The notes under the pieces were generated by a model. That model made no database searches, was not told where the DNA came from, and was given only the letters and a program-made list of their open reading frames with translations. A stretch of DNA of 64,000 bases from Gordonia phthalatica (GTDB taxonomy: Bacteria; Actinomycetota; Actinomycetes; Mycobacteriales; Mycobacteriaceae): contig NZ_CP011853.1 of assembly GCF_001305675.1 (NCBI RefSeq), positions 1,922,001 through 1,986,000 of the forward strand, written 5' to 3'. Position 1 is the stretch's first letter, and the number at the start of each line of letters is the position of its first letter. A program made the translations under genes and the position numbers. This document shows, piece by piece, positions 27,097 through 35,341 of this stretch.

Positions 27097-27777
27097 TTAG
27101 ATTCGCCGCATCACGGTGACGACCTTGCCGAGAATGGCGGCGTCGTCACCGGGGATGGGGTCGAAGTGCTCGTTGTGCGGCATCAGCCACACGTGGCCGT
27201 CGGTCCGCTTGAACGTCTTGACGGTGGCTTCACCGTCGATCATGGCGGCGACGATGTCGCCGTTGTCGGCGACGTTCTGCTGACGCACCACCACCCAGTC
27301 GCCATCGCAGATCGCGGCATCGACCATCGACTCGCCGACGACGCGCAGCATGAACAGTGATCCCTCGCCGACCAGTTCGCGCGGCAGCGGGAAGACCTCC
27401 TCCACGGCCTGCTCGGCGAGGATCGGCCCGCCGGCGGCGATCCGACCGAGGACGGGGACGAAGGTCGGGGTGGGCAGGGCGTCACCGTCGACGGCCGCGC
27501 CGCCCGACGGGGGCGTGCGCGAGTCGTCGCGCACGTTGACCGCGCGGGGGCGGTGGGGATCGCGCTTGAGAAGGCCTCGGCGCTCCAGGGTGCGGAGTTG
27601 ATGCGCCACCGACGATGTGGACGTGAGGCCCACCGCCTCGCCGATCTCGCGGATGCTCGGCGGGTAGCCGCGTTCGCGGACGGACTTGCGGATGACCTCC
27701 AGAACGTCGCGCTGACGCTGGGTGAGCGACGCCTCGAGCGTGGCGGTCGAGAGCATCGGATCGGGCGTGTCAGTCAC
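27097..27777 (-). CDS. lexA: LexA repressor
   Basis: A 226-residue SOS repressor. The N-terminal winged helix (SIREIGEAVGLTSTSSVAHQ, 41-60) binds TCGAAC-N4-GTTCGA. The self-cleavage bond is A115-G116 in GRIAAGGP, and the serine-lysine dyad is S150 (VGESMVD) and K187 (TVKTFKR). GTG 27777 is the start of homology. A LexA box 67 bp upstream suggests autoregulation. Divergent from the LysM gene, an arrangement shared with mycobacteria and Bacillus lexA-yneA. Confidence 0.97.
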   Translation of the reverse strand: MTDTPDPMLSTATLEASLTQRQRDVLEVIRKSVRERGYPPSIREIGEAVGLTSTSSVAHQLRTLERRGLLKRDPHRPRAVNVRDDSRTPPSGGAAVDGDALPTPTFVPVLGRIAAGGPILAEQAVEEVFPLPRELVGEGSLFMLRVVGESMVDAAICDGDWVVVRQQNVADNGDIVAAMIDGEATVKTFKRTDGHVWLMPHNEHFDPIPGDDAAILGKVVTVMRRI

Positions 27778-27843
27778 CGGTGTGGCCTTTCGTCAGCTGT
27801 GTTCGATCGATGACCTGAAGGCTAGTTGAGTAGGTCACAAAAC

Positions 27844-27859
27844 TCAAACAATTGTTCGA
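27844..27859 (-). promoter_or_regulatory. LexA box of lexA
   Basis: On the minus strand the site reads TCGAAC-AATT-GTTTGA, one mismatch from the consensus. It is 67 bp before the lexA start and nearer to lexA than to the LysM gene, so it most likely mediates lexA autorepression. Confidence 0.8.
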
Positions 27860-27896
27860 TGCGTGTCGGCGATTGTCAGACCCATCGTGTTAACTA

Positions 27897-27927
27897 TCGA
27901 ACAAGAGTTCTTCGAACACTCGATCGA
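27897..27927 (+). promoter_or_regulatory. two LexA boxes before the LysM gene
   Basis: TCGAAC-AAGA-GTTCTT (27897-27912) is followed, sharing one base, by TCGAAC-ACTC-GATCGA (27912-27927). Each has a perfect left half and a right half with two and one mismatches. They end 13 bp before the ATG of the LysM gene, so LexA bound here would block its transcription. Confidence 0.75.
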
Positions 27928-27940
27928 ATGGAGACGAGCG

Positions 27941-28441
27941 ATGAGTACCCCCACCGTCACGGCGCCCGCGCCGCGCCGTTTCGTCCGCGAGATGACCATG
28001 ACCTGCGACCTTCCGGTCGTCGAGACCTCCCGGGTCTGCCGTCCCACCGGTCGTCCCGAACGCCGCGACATCGGCGTTCGTCGGTCATCGATCGCCCATT
28101 CGGGGGGCAGGGTCGTTCGAACGGAGGAACGGAGCCGAACGGTTGTTCGTCCGTTCGAACATCGGTGGGTCAGCGTCCTCCTCGTCGCCGGCGTGCTCGC
28201 CGCGATGGCCTGGCTGGTGCTCATGATCGACGGCGGGGCGCAGGACGGTGCCGCTCCGGTCACGCCGGCCGCCACGTCCGTGGTCTACGTGCGGTCCGGG
28301 GAGTCGCTCACATCGCTGGCCGAGCGGATCGCCCCCGACCTGCCCGTCGACGGGGTGATAGCTCAGGTGCGCGAGCTGAACGGACTCGAGACCTCCGGCC
28401 TGGTGGTCGGCCAGCCGTTGATCGTGCCGGACTACCGATAG
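27941..28441 (+). CDS. LysM-domain SOS protein, probable cell-division inhibitor (Rv2719c/DivS/YneA-like)
   Basis: A 166-residue protein with a cytoplasmic, Arg-rich N-terminus, one membrane helix (about 76-96) and an extracellular LysM peptidoglycan-binding domain (about 114-165, starting VVYVRSGESLTSLAERI). The equivalents beside lexA in other bacteria (YneA, DivS, Rv2719c) delay division during SOS; the same role is inferred here. ATG 27941 follows GGAGACGAG and is just behind two LexA boxes. The N-terminal half shares little beyond composition with known relatives, as is usual for this family. Confidence 0.87.
   Translation: MSTPTVTAPAPRRFVREMTMTCDLPVVETSRVCRPTGRPERRDIGVRRSSIAHSGGRVVRTEERSRTVVRPFEHRWVSVLLVAGVLAAMAWLVLMIDGGAQDGAAPVTPAATSVVYVRSGESLTSLAERIAPDLPVDGVIAQVRELNGLETSGLVVGQPLIVPDYR
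28115..28160 (+). promoter_or_regulatory. cluster of LexA-box-like sequences inside the LysM gene
   Basis: Within 46 bp of coding sequence lie GTTCGAAC (28115-28122), CGAAC-GGTT-GTTCG (28136-28149, ten core positions of the LexA box intact) and GTTCGAAC (28153-28160). This could be an intragenic LexA site or a codon-bias effect of the Arg/Val/Glu-rich protein segment. Confidence 0.4.
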
Positions 28442-28486
28442 TCCCTGGCTCCACGGCCGTGTCGGGCTGCCGGGTATTCTCGACCC

Positions 28487-28936
28487 ATGCGCTGCCCGTT
28501 CTGCAAGAACGACGACACCAGAGTGGTCGATTCCCGAGTCACCGACGACGGTCAGGCGATTCGTCGCCGCCGGTCGTGCAGTGCGTGCGGGCGTCGCTTC
28601 AGTACCGTCGAGTCCGCCGTCCTGACCGTCGTGAAACGCAACGGCCTCACCGAGCCCTTCAGCCGGGAGAAGGTCATGAAGGGCGTGCGGCGTGCGAGCC
28701 AGGGGCGGCACGTCGACGAGGACTCGCTGGCGAAACTCGCCTCCCAGGTCGAGGACGCCGTGCGCTCGTCCGGGTCCGCCGAGATCTCCAGCAACGAGGT
28801 GGCGATGGCCATCCTCGGTCCGCTGCGCGACCTCGACGAGGTGGCCTACCTCCGGTTCGCGTCGGTGTACCGATCGTTCGAGTCGGCCGACGACTTCCAG
28901 CGCGAGATCGACGAACTGCGTCGCGACCGGCGCTGA
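28487..28936 (+). CDS. nrdR: transcriptional repressor NrdR
   Basis: A 149-residue regulator of ribonucleotide reductase genes. The zinc ribbon cysteines are C3, C6, C31 and C34; the ATP-cone domain follows (about 49-139, VVKRNGLTEPFSREKV). It represses nrd operons when dATP is high. TATTCT (28475-28480) sits six nt before the ATG with no Shine-Dalgarno, so a leaderless mRNA is likely. It follows the LysM gene by 45 bp and converges on hrpA. Confidence 0.97.
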   Translation: MRCPFCKNDDTRVVDSRVTDDGQAIRRRRSCSACGRRFSTVESAVLTVVKRNGLTEPFSREKVMKGVRRASQGRHVDEDSLAKLASQVEDAVRSSGSAEISSNEVAMAILGPLRDLDEVAYLRFASVYRSFESADDFQREIDELRRDRR

Positions 28937-28940
28937 CCGC

Positions 28941-31900
28941 TCAGAACTTGTCGATCGCCTTGATGATGCGCTGTTCGGACACCGAACCGCTGGTGCCGAG
29001 CTGCTGAGCGAACAGGCTGACGCGCAGTTCTTCGAGGCGCCACTGGACCAGTTCGGCCAGATCCGCGTGTCGCGACGCGGGCAACTGGGCTTCGCGACGG
29101 TTCCACGCCGCGACCACGCGGTCGATGGAAGCGAGGGCTTCGTTGTCCCGAGCACCCGCGGTGGCCAGTCCTTCCAGACGCAGTCGGGCGGCGGTGAGGT
29201 AGCGGGGCAGCGACCGCAGGTGCACCAGCGCGGTGGCACCGATGAACCCGTCGAACACCAGATTCGATGTCTGGTCGGCCACGTCGTCTGCGGCGAGGGT
29301 GCCGCTGCGGGCGTCGATCGCCCTGCGCACGGGTGAGTACTCGGCGAGCGCGGCGACGGCGGCGACGAAGTACTCGGGGGCGCGCGACCGGATCACGGGG
29401 GAGACCCGGGCGGACAGTTCGGCGAAATCGGTGGGCGTTCGCAGATCGGCCAGGTGCTTCTCGGCGGCGAGCGTGTCGGTGATGGCGCGCGCCGTGCAGT
29501 CGGCCAGCAGGGCGTCGATGTCGCGGTACGGGTTCTGACTGAGGGCGAGCTTCGAGGCCGGCGGAAGAGAGTTGGCGAGTCGACGGCTCGGCGGCTGCAC
29601 TGACCGGCGGAGCAGTTCCGCTGCGGCGGCACGGATTCCCGCGTCGCGCTCGGCGGTGGAGGCGGCCACCGCGGTGCGGACGCCCTGGCCCGGTACGGCG
29701 AGGAGCGTCGGGTAGCGGGTGATCTGCTGCCCGGCGACGGTCGCGGTCTCCGACTCGGCGAGGGTGCCGAGACCGTCGGCGGACCAGGTGCGGTGGATCG
29801 GGGTCGCCGGGGTGTTTCCGCTGCCGCCGTCGAGGTCGTCGCGGATGGCGGCGAGGCGGTCGCCGCGGGCGATGATCGCACCCTTCGCGTCCACGACTGC
29901 GAAATGCATGCGCAGGTGCGCAGGCAGATTGTCGGGTCGGAAGTCGCGCGGCGAGAGGGTGACGCCCGAGATCGTCGACAGTTCGCGCGCGAGACCGGTG
30001 AGCAGCGGTTCGGCGCGGGCGGTGAGGCGGCTGAGAGCGAGGTCGGCGTACCGCGCGGCCGGTGACATGGACTTGCGGAGTCCCTTGGGCAGCGATTTCA
30101 CCAGGGCCGTCGCGAGCTCGGCGCGCATGCCAGGCACCAGCCAGTCGAAGCCGCTGTCGCGGACGTGCTGCAGGAGCGGTCGCGGGATCACGACGGTCAC
30201 GCCGTCGTCGGGAGCGCCCGGCTCGAAGTGGTAGCGCAGTTCCAGTCGGGTCTCGCCCTGCTGCCAGGCGGCGGGGAAGTCGGCGGCGGAGGGGGCGTCG
30301 TCGTCGAGGAACTCCTCGGGTCGCAGATTCAGCAGGGTCGGGTCGGTGCGACCGGCCTTCTTCCACCAGGAGTCGAAGTGGCGGGTGGAGACGACGTTCG
30401 CGGGGATCCGCGCGGCGTAGAACTCGAACAGATCGTCGTCGGAGATCCGCAGGTTGCGGCGGCGTGCACGCTGTTCCGTCTCCTCGGCCTCGGCGATCAG
30501 CTCGGCGTTGTGCTTGGTGAAGGCGTGACGATTGCGCCATCGGCCCGCGACGAGTGCCTCCTGGATGAAGATCTCCCGCGAGGTCTTGGGATCGATCGGT
30601 CCGTAGTTCACGCGGCGCTGCGCGACGAGCGGCACGCCGTACAGGCTCACCTTCTCGTGTGCCATCACGGCGCCGCGGCGCGTCGACCAGTGCGGTTCGG
30701 AGTATGTGCGGGTGACGAGGTCGCCGGCGATCTCCTCCACCCACAGCGGATCCACCGAGGCGACGGTGTGCGCGAACAGGCGGGAGGTCTCCATCAACTC
30801 GGCGGCGACCACGAAGTTCGGCGGCTTGTTCGCGAGGAACGAGCCGGGGAAGATCGAGAACTTGGTGCCGCGGGTGCCGAGGAACTCGCGGGTGTCACCC
30901 TGCTTGACGCCGACATTGGTGAGCAGGCCGGACAGCACGCTGCGGTGGATGGCGGCGGGGTCCACCGCGGTCGTGGGTGTCTGCCAGCGGAGGTCGCGCA
31001 CGGTGCGGGAGAGCTGTCGATGGAGGTCCAGCCACTCCCGGATACGCAGGTAGTGCAGGAACTCGCGACCGCACATCTTGCGGAACTGGTTGCCGGACAG
31101 GGCCTTCCGCTGCTCGGCGAGGTACTCCCAGAGCTTCACCTGGCCCAGGAACTCCGATCCGGGGACGGCGTGCCTGCGGTGGGCGGCGGTCGCGGCGTCG
31201 CGCTTGTCGGTGGGGAACTCGCGCACGTCCGGCAGGGCGAGCGCGGCGGCGATGACGAGCATGTGGTCCAGGCAGCCGTTGTCGTGCCCGGCCACCAGCA
31301 TCCGGCCGAGCCGCGGCTCGACGGGCAGGCGCGCCAGTTCCTTGCCGACCTTCGTGAGCCTCGCCGTCGCGGAGTCGGTGTCGGTGACCGCACCCAGCTC
31401 GGACAGCAGCATCATGCCGTCGCGGATCGCGCGCGGGTCCGGCGGCTGGACGAACGGGAAGTCGGTCACGTCGCCCAGCCGCAGCGACAGCATCGACAGG
31501 ATCACCGCGGCGAGGTTGCTGCGCAGGATCTCGGGATCGGTGTACTCGGGGCGGGCGTCGAAATCGTCCTCGGAGTACAGGCGGATGCAGATGCCGGGAG
31601 CGACGCGACCGCAGCGACCGGCGCGCTGGCGGGCACTGGCCTGCGACACCCGTTCCACCGGCAGGCGCGTGACCTTGGTGCGCGTGGAGTACCGGGAGAT
31701 GCGCGCCGTGCCGGTGTCGATCACGTAGCGGATCCCGGGCACGGTCAGCGACGTCTCGGCGACGTTGGTCGCGAGGACGATCCGGCGGCCGTTCGAGGGC
31801 GAGAACACCTTCTGCTGCTCGGCGACCGACAGACGCGCGAACAGCGGCACGATGTCGGCGTCGGACCGGCGCTTCAGGGCGTCGGCGGTGTCGCGGATGT

Positions 31901-32645
31901 CGCGCTCGGTCGGCAGGAAGACCAGGATGTCGCCGCGACCGTGAGACCACAGCTCGCCGACGGCGGCGTCGATCGCCGCGATCTGATCGAGGTCGTCGTG
32001 GTCGGAGTCGTCGGTCTCCCGGGGACGGTAGCGGACCTCCACCGGATAGGTGCGTCCCGAGACCTCCAGGATCGGCACGGTCTCGTCGGCCTGGGCGAAG
32101 TGCTTCGCGAAGCGGTCGGGCTCGATCGTCGCAGACGTGATGATGAGTTTCAGGTCGGGTCGCCGGGGCAGCAGGCGCTTGAGGTAACCGAGCAGGAAGT
32201 CGATGTTGAGGCTGCGTTCGTGCGCCTCGTCGATGATGATCGTGTCGTAGCCGCGGAGCTGCGGATCCCGGCCGATCTCGCGGAGCAGGATGCCGTCGGT
32301 CATCACCTTGATCCGGGTGTCCTTGCCGACCTTGTCGGAGAAGCGGACCTGGTAGCCGACGGCGGCACCGAGTTCGGTGCCGAGCTCGTCGGCGATTCGC
32401 TTGGCGACCGACGTGGCCGCGATGCGGCGCGGCTGCGTGTGACCGATCGACGTGCGGCCCAGCTCCAGGCAGATCTTCGGCAGCTGGGTGGTCTTGCCCG
32501 AGCCCGTCTCACCCGCGATGACCACCACCTGATGTGCGGAGATCGCCGCCGCGATCTCGTCGCGACACTCGCTGACGGGAAGTTCTGGGGGATAGGTGAT
32601 GGTCAGGGTCGAGATCGACTCGGCCGCGAGAATCGGTTCAGACAT
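28941..32645 (-). CDS. hrpA: ATP-dependent RNA helicase HrpA
   Basis: A 1234-residue DEAH-box helicase. Walker A GETGSGKTT is at 45-53 and DEAH at 139-142; motif VI reads QRAGRCGRVAPG. The helicase core is followed by the HA2/ratchet and OB-fold domains and the long DUF3418 region typical of bacterial HrpA (about 650-1230). HrpA acts on mRNA and collided ribosomes. ATG 32645 is used; an in-frame start at 32684 adds 13 residues without similarity. It is divergent from the next gene by only 37 bp. Confidence 0.95.
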   Translation of the reverse strand: MSEPILAAESISTLTITYPPELPVSECRDEIAAAISAHQVVVIAGETGSGKTTQLPKICLELGRTSIGHTQPRRIAATSVAKRIADELGTELGAAVGYQVRFSDKVGKDTRIKVMTDGILLREIGRDPQLRGYDTIIIDEAHERSLNIDFLLGYLKRLLPRRPDLKLIITSATIEPDRFAKHFAQADETVPILEVSGRTYPVEVRYRPRETDDSDHDDLDQIAAIDAAVGELWSHGRGDILVFLPTERDIRDTADALKRRSDADIVPLFARLSVAEQQKVFSPSNGRRIVLATNVAETSLTVPGIRYVIDTGTARISRYSTRTKVTRLPVERVSQASARQRAGRCGRVAPGICIRLYSEDDFDARPEYTDPEILRSNLAAVILSMLSLRLGDVTDFPFVQPPDPRAIRDGMMLLSELGAVTDTDSATARLTKVGKELARLPVEPRLGRMLVAGHDNGCLDHMLVIAAALALPDVREFPTDKRDAATAAHRRHAVPGSEFLGQVKLWEYLAEQRKALSGNQFRKMCGREFLHYLRIREWLDLHRQLSRTVRDLRWQTPTTAVDPAAIHRSVLSGLLTNVGVKQGDTREFLGTRGTKFSIFPGSFLANKPPNFVVAAELMETSRLFAHTVASVDPLWVEEIAGDLVTRTYSEPHWSTRRGAVMAHEKVSLYGVPLVAQRRVNYGPIDPKTSREIFIQEALVAGRWRNRHAFTKHNAELIAEAEETEQRARRRNLRISDDDLFEFYAARIPANVVSTRHFDSWWKKAGRTDPTLLNLRPEEFLDDDAPSAADFPAAWQQGETRLELRYHFEPGAPDDGVTVVIPRPLLQHVRDSGFDWLVPGMRAELATALVKSLPKGLRKSMSPAARYADLALSRLTARAEPLLTGLARELSTISGVTLSPRDFRPDNLPAHLRMHFAVVDAKGAIIARGDRLAAIRDDLDGGSGNTPATPIHRTWSADGLGTLAESETATVAGQQITRYPTLLAVPGQGVRTAVAASTAERDAGIRAAAAELLRRSVQPPSRRLANSLPPASKLALSQNPYRDIDALLADCTARAITDTLAAEKHLADLRTPTDFAELSARVSPVIRSRAPEYFVAAVAALAEYSPVRRAIDARSGTLAADDVADQTSNLVFDGFIGATALVHLRSLPRYLTAARLRLEGLATAGARDNEALASIDRVVAAWNRREAQLPASRHADLAELVQWRLEELRVSLFAQQLGTSGSVSEQRIIKAIDKF

Positions 32646-32682
32646 GATGACAGTGATTCTACGTCCGGGGAAGAATGGCCTC

Positions 32683-33588
32683 ATGACACCCGAGCCCGAG
32701 AACCGTGCGCCCCTACGCCTGTCGACCGTGCTGGAGCCGGTCGGCCCGGCGACCGCCGTCGAACTGTCCGACGACCAGGTGGATCAGCTCGGCGGTGGTC
32801 GGCGCGCGGCAGTCGTGGTGACGATCGGGGACCGCAGTGCGCGACTGCGGTTGGCCCGGATGGGCGGAGCCAACCTGATCGGGTTGTCGAAGGCGGCGCG
32901 GGCGGAACTCGGTGTGCAGATCGGCGATCGGATCGACGCCGTGATCGCCCTCGACACCGCGGAGCGGTCCGTCGACGTTCCCGCGCAGCTCACGGCTGCG
33001 CTCGACGAGGCAGGCGTGCGTCCCGCGTTCGACGGGCTGTCGTACACGCGGCGTAAGGAGCTCGCGAAGGGCGTCGCCGATGCGAAGCGCGCGGACACGG
33101 TGGAGCGCCGCATCCGTGCGGCCGTCGAGGAGGCAGGGGCGGCGGCGCGCATCGTGTCGGCCGAGCGGGTGGTCGCGGCACCGCGGTCGACGATCTTCGA
33201 GTTGATCGCCGACCCGGCACGACAGCCCGAGTGGGACGGCAACGACAACCTGGCGTCCGCCGACGCCGGCCAGCGGGTGCACGCCGTCGGGGACGTCTTC
33301 ACCATGCACCTCACCAAGACCGGGGCCGTGCGGGAGAACCGGATCGTCGAGTTCGACGAGGGACGGCTGATCGCCTGGAACCCTTCCGAGGTCGGCGGCG
33401 TGCCGCCCGGGCACCTCTGGCGGTGGGAGCTCGTCGACGACGCCGCAGGCACCCGCGTGGTCCACACCTACGACTGGTCCGAGCTGCACGATCCCAAACG
33501 CGAGGTCCGGGCGCGGGCGACGACCGCGGACAAGCTGCGGGCGTCGATCGACCGGCTCGCGGCGCTCGCCGAAGGAGGGGCGCGATGA
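32683..33588 (+). CDS. fusion protein: DUF1905 + YdeI-type tail + SRPBCC domain
   Basis: A 301-residue protein joining two units normally separate. Residues about 10-95 match DUF1905 (STVLEPVGPATAVELS, RLARMGGANLIGLSKAARAELG). Residues 100-150 resemble the YdeI/OmpD-associated tail (LDEAGVRPAFDGLSYTRRKE). From about 158 a SRPBCC/START-like polyketide-cyclase fold follows (SAERVVAAPRSTIFELIADP through THTYDWSEL-like strands), a ligand-binding cavity fold. Function is unknown. The stop overlaps the start of the flavoprotein gene (ATGA), so the two proteins are made together. Confidence 0.8.
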   Translation: MTPEPENRAPLRLSTVLEPVGPATAVELSDDQVDQLGGGRRAAVVVTIGDRSARLRLARMGGANLIGLSKAARAELGVQIGDRIDAVIALDTAERSVDVPAQLTAALDEAGVRPAFDGLSYTRRKELAKGVADAKRADTVERRIRAAVEEAGAAARIVSAERVVAAPRSTIFELIADPARQPEWDGNDNLASADAGQRVHAVGDVFTMHLTKTGAVRENRIVEFDEGRLIAWNPSEVGGVPPGHLWRWELVDDAAGTRVVHTYDWSELHDPKREVRARATTADKLRASIDRLAALAEGGAR

Positions 33589-34844
33589 CCGCGGACGACG
33601 ATCGCCCCGAACTGCGCCCGCGGGACCGGATCCGCCGACGGTTGCCGCGCCCCGCGGAGGTCGCGCCGCTGCTGAAGTTCCGCACCCCCGAACTGAACGC
33701 TCGGCGCCGTCGACTCGCGTCGGCGCACACGATCGACGATCTCCGGACGATCGCTCGTCGGCGCACCCCGCGAGCCGTGTTCGACTACGTCGACGGCGGC
33801 GCCGAGCAGGAGATCAGCATGGCGCGGGCGCGCCGAGCCTTCGACGACCTCGAATTCCATCCGCGCGTGCTCCGCGACGTGAAGGAGGTCGACACGTCGA
33901 CGACCGTGCTCGACGGTCCGTCGGCGCTGCCGCTGGTCTTCGCGCCCACCGGTTTCACCCGCATGATGAATCACGAGGGCGAGGTGGCGGTGGCCCGCGC
34001 CGCGGCCCGCGCAGGCATCCCGTACACGCTGTCGACGATGGGCACCACCGACATGGAGGAGGTGCGCGCTGCTGCGCCGTCGGCACGACACTGGTTCCAG
34101 CTGTACCTGTGGAAGGACCGGGCCGCAGGGGAGCAGTTGATCGGCCGGGCGAGTGCGGCCGGCTACGAGGCCCTCATGCTGACCGTCGACACCCCGATCG
34201 GCGGCGCTCGCATGCGGGACGTGCGGAACGGTCTGACGATCCCGCCGACGCTCACGGCGAAGTCGTTCGCAGGCATGGTGATCCACCCCGCCTGGTGGAT
34301 CAGCGTCCTGACCACCGAGCCCCTCGAGTTCGCGGCGCTCAGCACCTTCAGCGGCACCGTCGAGGAGCTCATCGGCAGGATGTTCGATCCGACGGTCACC
34401 GTCGACGACCTCGACTGGCTGCGCGACGAATGGCCCCGCAAGCTCGTCGTCAAGGGCATCCAGAGCGTCGAGGACGCGCGGATGGTCGTCGAGCACGGCG
34501 CCGACGCGATCGTCCTGTCGAACCACGGCGGACGTCAGCTCGACCGCGCACCGACGCCGCTGGAGCTGCTTCCGCGCGTCGTCGACGAAGTCGGCGATCG
34601 CTGCGAGGTCCTCATCGACACCGGTGTCCGCACCGGAGCCGACCTCGTCGCGGCGCGCGCCCTCGGTGCGACGGCCGCGATGGTCGGACGGCCGTACCTC
34701 TACGGCCTGATGGCCGCGGGGGAGCCCGGCGTCGACCGGACCCTGGAGATCCTCCGCGTCGAGTACGAGCGCACCCTGCGTCTGCTGGGCCTGCCGTCGA
34801 CCGCCGCGATCGGCCGGGAACAGGCGTCGCTCCGGTCTCGCTGA
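33585..34844 (+). CDS. lldD: FMN-dependent alpha-hydroxy-acid dehydrogenase, LldD2-like (L-lactate dehydrogenase)
   Basis: A 419-residue FMN flavoprotein of the (S)-2-hydroxy-acid oxidase family. The N-terminal part is FDYVDGGAEQEISMARAR; the substrate/flavin site has LVVKGIQSVEDA and the catalytic His in IVLSNHGGRQLDRAP. It resembles mycobacterial LldD2, thought to oxidise L-lactate to pyruvate at the membrane quinone pool, and lacks the features of mycofactocin MftD. It is coupled to the upstream fusion gene. The natural substrate is inferred. Confidence 0.88.
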   Translation: MTADDDRPELRPRDRIRRRLPRPAEVAPLLKFRTPELNARRRRLASAHTIDDLRTIARRRTPRAVFDYVDGGAEQEISMARARRAFDDLEFHPRVLRDVKEVDTSTTVLDGPSALPLVFAPTGFTRMMNHEGEVAVARAAARAGIPYTLSTMGTTDMEEVRAAAPSARHWFQLYLWKDRAAGEQLIGRASAAGYEALMLTVDTPIGGARMRDVRNGLTIPPTLTAKSFAGMVIHPAWWISVLTTEPLEFAALSTFSGTVEELIGRMFDPTVTVDDLDWLRDEWPRKLVVKGIQSVEDARMVVEHGADAIVLSNHGGRQLDRAPTPLELLPRVVDEVGDRCEVLIDTGVRTGADLVAARALGATAAMVGRPYLYGLMAAGEPGVDRTLEILRVEYERTLRLLGLPSTAAIGREQASLRSR

Positions 34845-34864
34845 ATCCGTTCCCGTTAAATCCG

Positions 34865-34893
34865 TTGCAGGCCGCTGACGTGCGGCGTAGCGT
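34865..34893 (+). promoter_or_regulatory. possible promoter of a small transcription unit
   Basis: TTGCAG (34865-34870) and TAGCGT (34888-34893) are exactly 17 bp apart, 20 bp after the lldD stop. Transcription would begin near 34900 and produce a short RNA containing the small ORF and ending at the hairpin at 35011-35049. Confidence 0.5.
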
Positions 34894-34927
34894 TCGAGTC
34901 GTCAACGGGAAGGAGGTGGTCCGAGTA

Positions 34928-34966
34928 ATGGTTTCATTCAGGACTGAGGAGGTGGCCGCCGGCTGA
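34928..34966 (+). CDS. candidate 12-codon small ORF with very strong ribosome site
   Basis: ATG 34928 opens MVSFRTEEVAAG and a TGA. AGGAGG of AGGAGGTGG (34911-34919) is placed 11 nt before the ATG, one of the best Shine-Dalgarno sequences in the window. The same nine bases recur at 34947-34955 inside the ORF. A second frame could begin at CTG 34963, overlapping the TGA, and runs 14 codons to TAG 35007. Short palindromes follow (34967-34983 and 34984-34995). I do not recognise the peptide; it may be a regulatory or leader peptide rather than a working protein. Confidence 0.45.
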   Translation: MVSFRTEEVAAG

Positions 34967-35010
34967 CTGACAGATTCTGTCAGGCGACGGTCGCCCACCT
35001 GAAGTAGCGG

Positions 35011-35049
35011 CAGGCCCCGGAATCGGTGACGTTCACCGACCGGGGCCTG
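35011..35049 (+). terminator. strong hairpin, probable terminator of the small unit
   Basis: CAGGCCCCGG (35011-35020) pairs with CCGGGGCCTG (35040-35049), and inside it TCGGTGA (35023-35029) pairs with TCACCGA (35033-35039). The near-continuous 17-bp stem has a tiny loop. Only two T residues follow, common for actinobacterial terminators. Confidence 0.65.
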
Positions 35050-35243
35050 TTCGCGTTCTCAGCGAGGGGGAGACGTCTTGACGTCGGGAACCTCGCCGGG
35101 CCGGCATCGCCGTCGGACTGCGCAGCGACCTGGACTGCGGTGACCGAGGCGTCCGTCACCGGTAGGACGGAGCCGACAGCCAGTCGTACCGTCGGTGCCG
35201 CGTTCGCGTCGAGACGCCACAGCGCAGCCCGGCGAAATGCCGT
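35050..35243. other. unassigned spacer without a convincing gene
   Basis: No gene with a start codon and ribosome site is seen. On the minus strand a stop-free frame of nearly 100 codons, reading through RRAALWRLDANAAPTVRLAV and LPVTDASVTAVQVAA and ending near 34979, has coding-like third-position GC but no usable ATG; it might be a gene remnant. A plus-strand frame at 35026-35253 looks like its shadow. Confidence 0.4.
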
Positions 35244-35308
35244 ATCCGCGTAACTCCCCGTCAGAAGCTGTATTCAGAACACCGCTTCTGACGGGGAGTT
35301 ACGCGGAT
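35244..35308. repeat. 25-bp perfect inverted repeat
   Basis: 35244-35268 (starting ATCCGCGTAACTCC) is the exact reverse complement of 35284-35308, with a 15-nt AT-rich loop. No poly-T tract follows on either strand. It could be a bidirectional terminator, a large RNA hairpin or the remnant of a miniature mobile element; no target-site duplication was found. Confidence 0.8.
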
Positions 35309-35341
35309 CCTGTACGAAGCGGCGAGCGCAGCCGAATGCAG

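Noticed and set aside
27800..27812. GTTCGATCGATGA as a further LexA box near lexA
   Set aside because: Only one half-site fits; the other half has no TCGAAC match at the required spacing.
30165..33056. 963-codon plus-strand frame
   Set aside because: Shadow of hrpA on the opposite strand; no domains, and it runs into the fusion gene in another frame.
33585..34844. lldD as mycofactocin MftD
   Set aside because: The sequence follows LldD2 (N-terminal and active-site segments), and no mftA, mftB, mftC or mftF gene is near.
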